The notes below the pieces were generated by a model. It ran no database searches. It saw nothing but the letters and a program-made list of their open reading frames with translations, and was not told the origin of the DNA. The position numbers and the translations under genes are program-made. Shown piece after piece: positions 1 through 5,139 of a DNA stretch of 7,723 bases. Positions within the stretch are counted from its first letter, which is position 1, and every line of letters begins with the position of its first letter. Source of the DNA: an archaeon (GTDB lineage Archaea; Halobacteriota; Syntropharchaeia; Alkanophagales; Methanospirareceae); assembly GCA_030019325.1 (NCBI GenBank), contig JASEFB010000051.1, positions 1 through 7,723 of the forward strand, read 5' to 3'.

Positions 1-38
1 TTTAACTTTTCTACCGACCACCTTAAAAGCAATCTCAT
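1..38 (-). CDS. 5' end of a gene coupled to wtpA, probably the WtpB permease (partial)
   Basis: Only the first 12 codons lie in the window (MRLLLRWSVEKL, then the edge). The ATG at 38 overlaps the wtpA stop codon in an ATGA arrangement. An AAGGAG ribosome-binding site (46-51) sits 7 nt upstream inside the wtpA coding end, so translation is very probably coupled to wtpA. In tungstate/molybdate ABC operons the gene after the binding protein is usually the membrane permease wtpB. That identity rests on position alone, because the visible residues show only a short hydrophobic and basic start and no family motif. Confidence 0.45.
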   Translation of the reverse strand, partial: MRLLLRWSVEKL

Positions 39-1225
39 TCTTTCTCTCCTTTCCCTCTTTCCCTTCCCAGTATTAGATATGCGATCCCTAATAAGCCCGC
101 AATGGCACATGTGATTTCGAAGCCCGGCTCTTCTGGTGTTGGTGTCGATGGGGATGCTGGCGTTGTGCTCGGAGTTGGTGTGTGCTCCTCAGATTCAAGC
201 TGAACCAAACTTTTCAGTTCTTCAGGCACATTCCCGCTCCCCACCGGCGGTACGATTGGCGATTGACCCTTATCAGCAAAGATCTTCTGCCCCGATTCGC
301 CGATAACAAATTTCACGAACTCCCGCCCCAGTTCTGGGTTTTCTGCATTCTTAGGAACAGTAATACCGTACACAATCGGCTTTCCAGTTTTGGTGTTCCC
401 GTCCGCGGTTTGCACTCGGACTTTTTTGTAAATGTCCGCATATTCGACCTTGCTCAGATCGATCTCTCCCGGCAAATCGACGAAGGGCAGCCCATGCTGG
501 GCCGCGACACTCCGGTATATAAAGTAGTAATCAAGTCCACCGGCTTCAACCAATGCGGTGAGATCAACTTCTTTTGGCTTGATCGTTACCTTCTCGGTTT
601 TCGGCTTCAGTTGCTCGGGCGTTACTATGGAATACGTTCCATTCTCCTCGCTTATCGTAATAGCAGTGTTTTTGAGAATTAAATCCTCAAATATCTGAGT
701 GTCATTGTAGTGCAGCCCCGCAAGCTGGCATACCATTACCGATCGATAGCCGCAGGGGTCGAGATTCGGATTTGAGAAGCCAAACGTTACGCCATCCCTC
801 CGAAGAATCTCATACCAGTTCTCAGGCGTGATTTCATCCGCATAGTGACTCATCTCTGAATTGTAGGCGAGTACGATATCATTCGTTGCGAATCTCACAC
901 ACCAATCAGCAAACTCTGGGTACATCATGCTTGGTATAAGTGCGTAATCTGCGGATCCAAGCACATCTCCAATCTTTCCAACTTCAGTAATCTGTCTTAT
1001 TGCTTCTACACTACCATGTGACTCCCGCTGCACATCTACATTTGGATGTAGCACCTCGAATTGTCTCTCCGCTTCTTCAAAAGGAACCGTTAAGCTCCCG
1101 GCGTGGAAAACTTTGAGTGCCTGGACTTCTTGTACTTCTACCAGATGGGTGTAAAAAGTTGCTCCGGATATAAACGCAAGTATTGCAATCACTATCCCCA
1201 AAGCCAATATCTTTCTTCTTTCCAT
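35..1225 (-). CDS. wtpA: Tungstate/molybdate ABC transporter substrate-binding protein WtpA, PGF-CTERM anchored
   Basis: This 396-aa extracellular protein captures tungstate or molybdate and hands it to the WtpBC transporter, supplying the pterin cofactors of archaeal oxidoreductases. Residues 5-27 form an N-terminal signal/membrane segment. The mature domain starts near LKVFHAGSL (38-45) and carries GSADY (90-94) and SNPNLDPCGYRS (151-162), patterns I recognise from Pyrococcus WtpA and Archaeoglobus ModA. D156 and E227 probably correspond to the two carboxylates that complete the oxyanion site in that family (from memory of the family, not computed). Residues 349-366 are a Thr/Pro/Ser linker, followed by PGF (367-369), a hydrophobic helix (371-387) and a basic tail: the PGF-CTERM signal processed by archaeosortase A. 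The ATG at 1225 is chosen because GGAGGA lies 6 nt upstream. The frame stays open 49 codons further, but that stretch runs into the promoter and the 5S gene. Confidence 0.93.
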   Translation of the reverse strand: MERRKILALGIVIAILAFISGATFYTHLVEVQEVQALKVFHAGSLTVPFEEAERQFEVLHPNVDVQRESHGSVEAIRQITEVGKIGDVLGSADYALIPSMMYPEFADWCVRFATNDIVLAYNSEMSHYADEITPENWYEILRRDGVTFGFSNPNLDPCGYRSVMVCQLAGLHYNDTQIFEDLILKNTAITISEENGTYSIVTPEQLKPKTEKVTIKPKEVDLTALVEAGGLDYYFIYRSVAAQHGLPFVDLPGEIDLSKVEYADIYKKVRVQTADGNTKTGKPIVYGITVPKNAENPELGREFVKFVIGESGQKIFADKGQSPIVPPVGSGNVPEELKSLVQLESEEHTPTPSTTPASPSTPTPEEPGFEITCAIAGLLGIAYLILGRERGKGEKE

Positions 1226-1231
1226 CTCATT

Positions 1232-1237
1232 TCCTCC
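1232..1237 (-). promoter_or_regulatory. Ribosome-binding site of wtpA
   Basis: GGAGGA on the minus strand, with a 6-nt spacer to the ATG at 1225. It fixes the start codon and excludes the longer reading-frame extension through the promoter. Confidence 0.8.
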
Positions 1238-1263
1238 ATCGATATGCAAAGTTATACCATTCG

Positions 1264-1272
1264 ATATAAAAA
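1264..1272 (-). promoter_or_regulatory. TATA box of wtpA
   Basis: The minus strand reads TTTTTATAT here. A start site about 25 nt downstream would fall near 1242, giving a leader of about 17 nt that includes the GGAGGA site. Part of a divergent promoter region shared with the 5S gene. Confidence 0.6.
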
Positions 1273-1300
1273 GGTTTATGGTTTTTTCTGGATCAACAAC

Positions 1301-1308
1301 TTTTATAA
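1301..1308 (+). promoter_or_regulatory. TATA box of the 5S rRNA gene
   Basis: TTTTATAA is centred about 26 nt before the predicted 5S 5' end at 1331, the normal spacing for an archaeal RNA polymerase promoter. It indicates that the 5S gene is transcribed alone, not as the tail of an rRNA operon. Confidence 0.65.
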
Positions 1309-1330
1309 GAAGAAACATACAATGTATAAA

Positions 1331-1459
1331 TGGGCATAGCGGCCATAGCGACGGGGAAACTCCCGGACTCATTCCGAACCCGGCAGATAAGCCCGCCAGC
1401 GTTCCTTACTGTACTGAGTTGCGCGAGCACCTGGGAACTAAGGATCGTTGCTATGCCCA
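1331..1459 (+). rRNA. rrf: 5S ribosomal RNA
   Basis: The ends pair perfectly over 10 bp (TGGGCATAGC at 1331-1340 with GCTATGCCCA at 1450-1459), forming helix I. Between them are conserved archaeal 5S segments: ACGGGGAAACTCCCG, the loop C sequence CCGAAC (1374-1379), GATAAGCCCGCCAGCG (1386-1401), and GTACTGAGTTGCGCGAG with CTGGGAA. The length of about 129 nt fits the archaeal range. No 16S, 23S or tRNA lies beside it in the window, so the gene is unlinked here. It has its own TATA box upstream and a T run just downstream. The ends are taken from the pairing and could shift by one or two bases. Confidence 0.96.
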
Positions 1460-1466
1460 CTTTTTT
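1460..1466 (+). terminator. T-run terminator after 5S rRNA
   Basis: Six consecutive T residues (1461-1466) directly follow helix I of the 5S RNA. Archaeal RNA polymerase commonly terminates at T runs, and this one sits where the mature 3' end is expected. Confidence 0.6.
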
Positions 1467-1484
1467 GGAAAAGACGGCAACTCA

Positions 1485-1492
1485 TTTTATAT
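1485..1492 (+). promoter_or_regulatory. Possible TATA box for the RNase H gene
   Basis: TTTTATAT is the best TATA-like sequence in the 1467-1574 interval and would give a start near 1515-1518 with a leader of about 60 nt. A weaker AT-rich stretch around 1541-1553 could instead give a nearly leaderless transcript. The sequence does not decide between them. Confidence 0.35.
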
Positions 1493-1574
1493 CAGGATTT
1501 TAGGATGATAGATTCACTTTTGGAACGGATTTCATAGCAAAACTAATAATAACAGGATATTTCTTAGAAAAGGG

Positions 1575-2015
1575 ATGATGAGCGATAAAAAATTAGTTTT
1601 ATACTCAGACGGAGCTAGTAGAGGAAATCCGGGACCCGCAGGTATTGGCGTTGTCATCTGCGATGAAAGAGGTGAGGTGGTAAAAGAGTATGAAGAGTTT
1701 ATTGGCACCGCAACGAACAACATTGCGGAATATAGAGCATTGATAAAAGCATTAGAACTGGCGAGTAACTTCCCGATGAGCGAGGTTGAATGCTTCTCGG
1801 ACAGCGAATTAATGGTTAAGCAGCTTAAAGGCGATTATGCGGTAAAAAATCCAAGATTACACGGGCTGTTTCTTCAGGTACGAGAAAAAGAGAAGCATTT
1901 TGGAAGGGTAAGCTATCTTCACGTATCGAGAGCGGAAGCCGGTATAACGAGGGCAGATGAACTTGCCAATCGCGCGATAGAAAAGAAGACCAAAAGGTCA
2001 ATCGCTTATCTTTAA
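1575..2015 (+). CDS. rnhA: Ribonuclease HI (type 1 RNase H)
   Basis: This 146-aa single-domain RNase H should cleave the RNA strand of RNA-DNA hybrids, as in Okazaki primer and R-loop removal. The four catalytic carboxylates are visible: D12 in YSDGASRGNPGPAG, E52 in NNIAEYRAL, D76 in FSDSELMVKQL and D128 in RADELANRA. The compact length and lack of a basic-loop insertion match the archaeal/bacterial YpdQ-like RNase HI group. The stretch before the last aspartate (SRAEAGITRADELAN) has more small residues than the usual RExN form, without loss of a catalytic residue. Two consecutive ATG codons (1575 and 1578) are both possible starts. AAAAGGG is immediately adjacent and slightly favours 1578. 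lysS begins 28 nt after the stop. Confidence 0.93.
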   Translation: MMSDKKLVLYSDGASRGNPGPAGIGVVICDERGEVVKEYEEFIGTATNNIAEYRALIKALELASNFPMSEVECFSDSELMVKQLKGDYAVKNPRLHGLFLQVREKEKHFGRVSYLHVSRAEAGITRADELANRAIEKKTKRSIAYL

Positions 2016-2017
2016 AA
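2010..2017 (+). promoter_or_regulatory. TATA box of lysS, overlapping the rnhA stop codon
   Basis: CTTTAAAA is centred about 30 nt before the lysS ATG at 2044, predicting a start near 2040. lysS has no Shine-Dalgarno sequence, so a leaderless or nearly leaderless mRNA fits. Read-through from rnhA is also possible. Confidence 0.5.
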
Positions 2018-2043
2018 CGTCTCGGAACTACTTATTAAACACA

Positions 2044-3567
2044 ATGCACTGGTCTTTTGCAATCGCACAGGAGATAATGGGAAAGAGGAAAGAGAAAAAG
2101 CATGTTGTTGCTACTGGCATTACACCCTCTGGCGATATCCATGTAGGGAACCTGCGAGAGATAATAATTGGAGATGCGGTGCACTCCGCTCTTATAACTC
2201 GGGGCGTGGAGGCGAAACTCATCTACATCGCAGATACTTTCGATCCGCTCAGGAGGAGATACTCTTTCCTTCCTCAAGAATACGAAGCGCATGTCGGCAA
2301 ACCTTTATCAGAGATACCAGATCCCAAAGGGTGCCATTCATCCTATGCAGATCACTATCTACAGCCCTTCCTCGATTCCCTGGCTGATTTAGGTATAAAA
2401 ATGGAGATTTTCAGAGCAGATGGGCTGTATAAGTCGGGGATGTTCGTGGACGTGATAAGGGAAGCGCTTTCGAGAAAGGAAGAGTTAGCGCGGATAATAG
2501 AGGAAGTATCGGGTAGGAAACTGCCAGACGAATGGTCGCCTTTCAATCCTCTTTGTGCTGTGTGTGGCAGAATTACATCAGCAGTGGTAAAGGGCTACGA
2601 CATAGGTAAGGAGAACGTGTATTACGAGTGTAAATGCGGCAACGAGGGTGTTGCTTCGTTTAAAGGTGGCGGTAAATTAGCGTGGAGAGTAGACTGGGCA
2701 GCGAGATGGAAAATCCTCGGCGTTACCATCGAGCCGTTTGGCAAAGACCATGCCTCTCCTGGTGGGTCTTTTGACACGGGAAAGCGAATAGCCAAAGAGA
2801 TATACCACTACGAAGCGCCATATCCAATTCCCTTTGAACATGTCCTCTTAAAGCTGCAGGGAGAAGGAATGAAGGTGAAAGTTACCGCTATGTCCTCATC
2901 CCGGGGTACAAATATCCCGGTGCATGAGATATTGGAGGCGGTACCACCTGAAATTTTGAAGTATGCCCTCCCGAGGGTAAGACCAGAAAAGCATATTGAA
3001 TTCAACCCCTCGTTACCGTTACTCAACCTGATAGATGAGTATGAGAGGGAGATAGGTGGTATAGGAGGAGGTGCTGCGGGAACAATCCCATTCAGGCATC
3101 TCATAACCCTTGTGCAAATTGCACGTAGCGATTTCTCGCACCTTCTCGAGATTATTAAACGAAGCGGCTATGAGCTTCATGAAGAAAATGAAGCGGAATT
3201 AAAGGAGATAAAGAAGAAGGCACGATATGCGGAAAATTGGTTGCGGACCTATGCACCTCCAAGCGTTAAGTTCGAATTGCAACTGGAGTTACCGAAAGAG
3301 GAACTAAAAAGCTTATCAGATGCGCAAAGAAACGCATTGAAGCTCTTAGCTCAGGAACTACAGGGAGGCATGACCCTGAGTGCTGAAGACTGGCATAATA
3401 AAATATATGAAGTAGCCTCCGTTACCAATACGGAAGCGAAAGAGGTATTCAAAGCAATCTACACAGTTCTATTAAAAAAGCCGTCAGGGCCACGTGCAGG
3501 CTGGCTTCTCGCTTCTCTGGATCCTGGCTTCTTAATGGAACGGTTTAAAGCGGCAGAAAAGTGGTAA
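2044..3567 (+). CDS. lysS: Class I lysyl-tRNA synthetase
   Basis: This 507-aa cytoplasmic enzyme charges tRNA(Lys) with lysine and ATP. It belongs to the class I LysRS found in most euryarchaea, not the class II form common in bacteria and eukaryotes. It begins MHW, the family's usual start. The HIGH-type motif is HVGN (33-36) in ATGITPSGDIHVGNLREI. A Cys4 zinc site is C171, C174, C196 and C198. The KMSKS-type loop is AMSSSRG (282-288), where the first lysine is alanine and the second is arginine. A helical anticodon-binding region fills about 320-507. Length is normal. No ribosome-binding site precedes the ATG. It is the second gene after rnhA and converges with the 56-aa membrane protein gene, whose stop is only 30 nt away. 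Confidence 0.97.
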   Translation: MHWSFAIAQEIMGKRKEKKHVVATGITPSGDIHVGNLREIIIGDAVHSALITRGVEAKLIYIADTFDPLRRRYSFLPQEYEAHVGKPLSEIPDPKGCHSSYADHYLQPFLDSLADLGIKMEIFRADGLYKSGMFVDVIREALSRKEELARIIEEVSGRKLPDEWSPFNPLCAVCGRITSAVVKGYDIGKENVYYECKCGNEGVASFKGGGKLAWRVDWAARWKILGVTIEPFGKDHASPGGSFDTGKRIAKEIYHYEAPYPIPFEHVLLKLQGEGMKVKVTAMSSSRGTNIPVHEILEAVPPEILKYALPRVRPEKHIEFNPSLPLLNLIDEYEREIGGIGGGAAGTIPFRHLITLVQIARSDFSHLLEIIKRSGYELHEENEAELKEIKKKARYAENWLRTYAPPSVKFELQLELPKEELKSLSDAQRNALKLLAQELQGGMTLSAEDWHNKIYEVASVTNTEAKEVFKAIYTVLLKKPSGPRAGWLLASLDPGFLMERFKAAEKW

Positions 3568-3597
3568 ACGCGCCCTTCTGAACCTCTCCCGCACCCA

Positions 3598-3768
3598 TTA
3601 TGAAACTGCGCTTCTCAATACGTCTATCCAATACCGTGCGAAACCACCGATAAAACTCCCTATTTCACTCGCTGAGATATCTTCCGGAAGAGGGGCATTT
3701 CCAGAAATAATGGGCAGCAGGAAGAAAAGAGCAACCACCACCAGTATTATTATCGTCACTATTTTCAC
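3598..3768 (-). CDS. Small single-pass membrane protein, unknown function
   Basis: A 56-aa protein with one strong N-terminal transmembrane or signal-anchor helix (about residues 3-22, rich in Ile, Val, Leu and Phe) and a short outside or lumenal tail of about 34 residues containing APLPED, SASEIGSFIGG and ARYWIDVLRS. The GTG at 3768 is chosen because a full 10-nt Shine-Dalgarno AAGGAGGTGA (3777-3786) lies 8 nt upstream. A GTG at 3780 would overlap that site. A TATA-like sequence lies further upstream. It lies 101 nt downstream of the six-helix membrane protein gene on the same strand and converges with lysS. I do not recognise the family. The ribosome-binding site argues that this is a real gene. 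Confidence 0.65.
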   Translation of the reverse strand: MKIVTIIILVVVALFFLLPIISGNAPLPEDISASEIGSFIGGFARYWIDVLRSAVS

Positions 3769-3776
3769 CTTTCTTT

Positions 3777-3786
3777 TCACCTCCTT
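3777..3786 (-). promoter_or_regulatory. Perfect Shine-Dalgarno site of the 56-aa membrane protein gene
   Basis: AAGGAGGTGA on the minus strand is the longest anti-16S match in the window, placed 8 nt before a GTG start. It is notable because several neighbouring genes have no such site. Confidence 0.75.
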
Positions 3787-3838
3787 TTCCTTCTTTCAAA
3801 GAGATTATGTCTCTCCTATACGTATTTTCATTCTGCGG

Positions 3839-3847
3839 TTTAAAAAT
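3839..3847 (-). promoter_or_regulatory. TATA-like box upstream of the 56-aa membrane protein gene
   Basis: The minus strand reads ATTTTTAAA, predicting a start near 3815-3820 and a leader of about 50 nt that contains the perfect ribosome-binding site. The gene may therefore be transcribed independently of the upstream membrane protein gene. Confidence 0.4.
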
Positions 3848-3869
3848 AATACCACCGCATCCAGGGAAT

Positions 3870-4499
3870 TTAAAGATTGTTATTGCTTTCCCTCACAAAC
3901 AAAAGCGGAAAGATTATGTCACTCAGGCAGCAGGGGAACCAAACAGAAAAGAAGAGGATGAGGAATACAAATGGCAGTACTAAAATCCACTCGGTAGCGC
4001 AACCAAAAGCCGTGAGGTAAAAGAGCGATGCCCATGTGCTCAACAACACGTGTCCGGCATGCGGGAACTTCGTTGTGGGTTTCCAATAGGCGATGGCAAT
4101 ACCGAGAACCGCAAGTGGGTTTACAAGCCACCATTTCTCGATGAACCCAAGGTGAAATTCCATCTCAGCCCCTAAAAGGATACCTCCCAGATAGGGAAAG
4201 AGTATGTCGCTTATCGTCGCTATGCCAACAGAGCCGATGTACCCTATTAGAAATACCGATATCCCTTTGCCTCGGTATAACCTGTACATGCCCGCGGTTA
4301 CGAGCGCGCTTAACAGGACGTGAATCGGATGGAGGGTATAAAAAATTCTTTCAGAAGTGTTTGGTGAGAGCGAAATGGTCAAGAACATGATAATAATGCC
4401 GGTAATGGCACCGAAGGCAGTGAACGGCGCATGCCTCAGTAACTCTTTGCTAATAGGATTTGGCGTATTATGCACGTTCATCCTGAAAATTTGCCGCAT
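3870..4499 (-). CDS. Six-helix membrane protein with duplicated HxxHVLLS / SDIxFPxL motifs
   Basis: A 209-aa integral membrane protein of unknown function with about six hydrophobic helices: 27-45, 57-75, 80-110, 124-139, 148-166 and 170-201. The two halves repeat each other. HPIHVLLS (57-64) matches HAGHVLLS (147-154) at the second and fifth helices, and SDILFPYL (97-104) matches SDIIFPLL (193-200) at the third and sixth. Further polar residues in or near the membrane are H116, E112, E114 and the C190-C191 pair. Histidine pairs in a helix are typical of metal or heme binding, but no named family is claimed. nikR is divergent 93 nt away, so nickel control is possible. The ATG at 4499 has no ribosome-binding site. 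A second ATG at 4481 is an alternative start. Confidence 0.82.
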   Translation of the reverse strand: MRQIFRMNVHNTPNPISKELLRHAPFTAFGAITGIIIMFLTISLSPNTSERIFYTLHPIHVLLSALVTAGMYRLYRGKGISVFLIGYIGSVGIATISDILFPYLGGILLGAEMEFHLGFIEKWWLVNPLAVLGIAIAYWKPTTKFPHAGHVLLSTWASLFYLTAFGCATEWILVLPFVFLILFFSVWFPCCLSDIIFPLLFVRESNNNL

Positions 4500-4503
4500 C
4501 TCT

Positions 4504-4529
4504 CACAACCCTCGCGATTTCGTGTTGTG
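4504..4529. promoter_or_regulatory. Inverted repeat CACAAC-N14-GTTGTG, candidate NikR operator
   Basis: Perfect 6-bp half-sites lie 5 nt upstream of the six-helix membrane protein ATG, between it and nikR. The size (26 bp, long spacer) resembles NikR operators, which are widely spaced inverted repeats (GTATGA-N16-TCATAC in E. coli). No experimental consensus for this lineage is available to me, so the assignment is inference. Confidence 0.4.
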
Positions 4530-4557
4530 TAATTCTCATAACTCTAAGGATTATTAA

Positions 4558-4582
4558 CAATTAAATAGTTTATTATTAATTG
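4558..4582. promoter_or_regulatory. AT-rich divergent promoter with inverted repeat CAATTAA-N11-TTAATTG
   Basis: The 25-bp perfect inverted repeat ends 10 nt before the nikR ATG (4593). It includes AATTAAAT (about 4559-4566), which as a TATA box predicts a start near 4590, making nikR almost leaderless. No Shine-Dalgarno sequence is present. The same AT-rich block can drive the divergent membrane protein gene. A repressor bound to this repeat would cover the TATA box. Confidence 0.45.
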
Positions 4583-4592
4583 ACTCACAAGC

Positions 4593-4976
4593 ATGACAAT
4601 AGTCAGTATCTCCTTGGATGATGAGCTATTGAGGGAGATAGAGAAGCTTCAAAAGGAGCTTGGCTTCTCTGGGAGGTCAGAAGTGGTGAGGGCAGGAGCA
4701 AAAATGCTCATTGCGGATTGTAAAGAGAAAGAGCGATTAGAAGGCAGCCTGAACTCGGTGCTTTTGCTCATTCACACACAGAACGTGGAGGATACCGTAA
4801 CCGAGATAAAGCATGAATTCGAGGATATCATCAGTACACAGATTCATAACCATTTGAGAAAGGATAAATGTCTCGAGGTCTTCATTCTGGAGGGTGACGC
4901 GGCACGGGTGAAGGAATTGGTGAGAATGCTCCAGACCTGCGGGAAAATGGATTTTGTCAAGTTGATTGTAGCTTAA
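4593..4976 (+). CDS. nikR: Nickel-responsive transcriptional regulator NikR
   Basis: This 127-aa protein has an N-terminal ribbon-helix-helix DNA-binding domain (TIVSISLDDELLREIEKL, with the GRSEVVRAGAKMLI helix to about 43) and a C-terminal ACT-like metal-sensing and tetramerisation domain (about 53-127). The four square-planar nickel ligands of NikR are present with exact spacing: H74, H85, H87 and C93 (HEFEDIISTQIHNH then C93), matching H76, H87, H89 and C95 of E. coli NikR. Nickel-bound NikR typically represses nickel uptake genes. Likely targets here are its own promoter and the divergent membrane protein gene. The gene seems leaderless and is followed at once by a terminator hairpin. 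Length is slightly below the usual 130-140 residues, without loss of a domain. Confidence 0.93.
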   Translation: MTIVSISLDDELLREIEKLQKELGFSGRSEVVRAGAKMLIADCKEKERLEGSLNSVLLLIHTQNVEDTVTEIKHEFEDIISTQIHNHLRKDKCLEVFILEGDAARVKELVRMLQTCGKMDFVKLIVA

Positions 4977-4997
4977 AACTTTTTACTAAAAAGTTTT
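4975..4997 (+). terminator. AT-rich hairpin terminator of nikR
   Basis: The sequence from the nikR stop codon onward forms a 10-bp stem (AAAACTTTTT / AAAAAGTTTT) with a 3-nt ACT loop, ending in TTTT. It overlaps the TAA stop. T-rich arms read on both strands, so it could also stop leftward transcripts coming from trm5. Confidence 0.6.
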
Positions 4998-5120
4998 AGC
5001 GGGGGAAAAACGCTTCGCGGAAAAGAGAACTAAACCCTTACTGAGCCTTTCAGGCTCGCGGGAACGCGGGCAGAGCCCGCGATTTCGGAGTAGTAGGGGC
5101 GGAGCCCCACAGTGCTAAAA
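4994..5120. repeat. Structured intergenic element: four tri-loop hairpins enclosed by a TTTTAGC/GCTAAAA pair
   Basis: TTTTAGC (4994-5000) is complementary to GCTAAAA (5114-5120). Inside lie CGC-TTC-GCG (5011-5019), GAGCCT-TTC-AGGCTC (5043-5057), CGCGGGC-AGA-GCCCGCG (5065-5081) and GGGGC-GGA-GCCCC (5096-5108). The block is more GC-rich than its flanks and no credible reading frame crosses it. It could be a miniature mobile repeat, a bidirectional terminator or a structured RNA. Nothing in the sequence decides among these. Confidence 0.5.
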
Positions 5121-5139
5121 GAAAAATACCCTGGCTCCT

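Noticed and set aside
182..682. 166-codon plus-strand frame opposite wtpA
   Set aside because: It is antisense to a confidently identified gene, shows no recognisable motif and has no supporting start signal.
1226..1372. 49-codon N-terminal extension of the wtpA reading frame
   Set aside because: It runs through the wtpA promoter and antisense into the 5S rRNA gene. The ATG at 1225 has an ideal ribosome-binding site followed by a signal segment.
1500..1585. Possible C/D box guide RNA (ATGATGA-like sequences near 1504 and 1575)
   Set aside because: No convincing D box or paired C'/D' boxes at proper spacing; the second match is the RNase H start itself.
3568..3597. Terminator between lysS and the 56-aa protein gene
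   Set aside because: The 30-nt convergent gap has no clear hairpin or T run on either strand.
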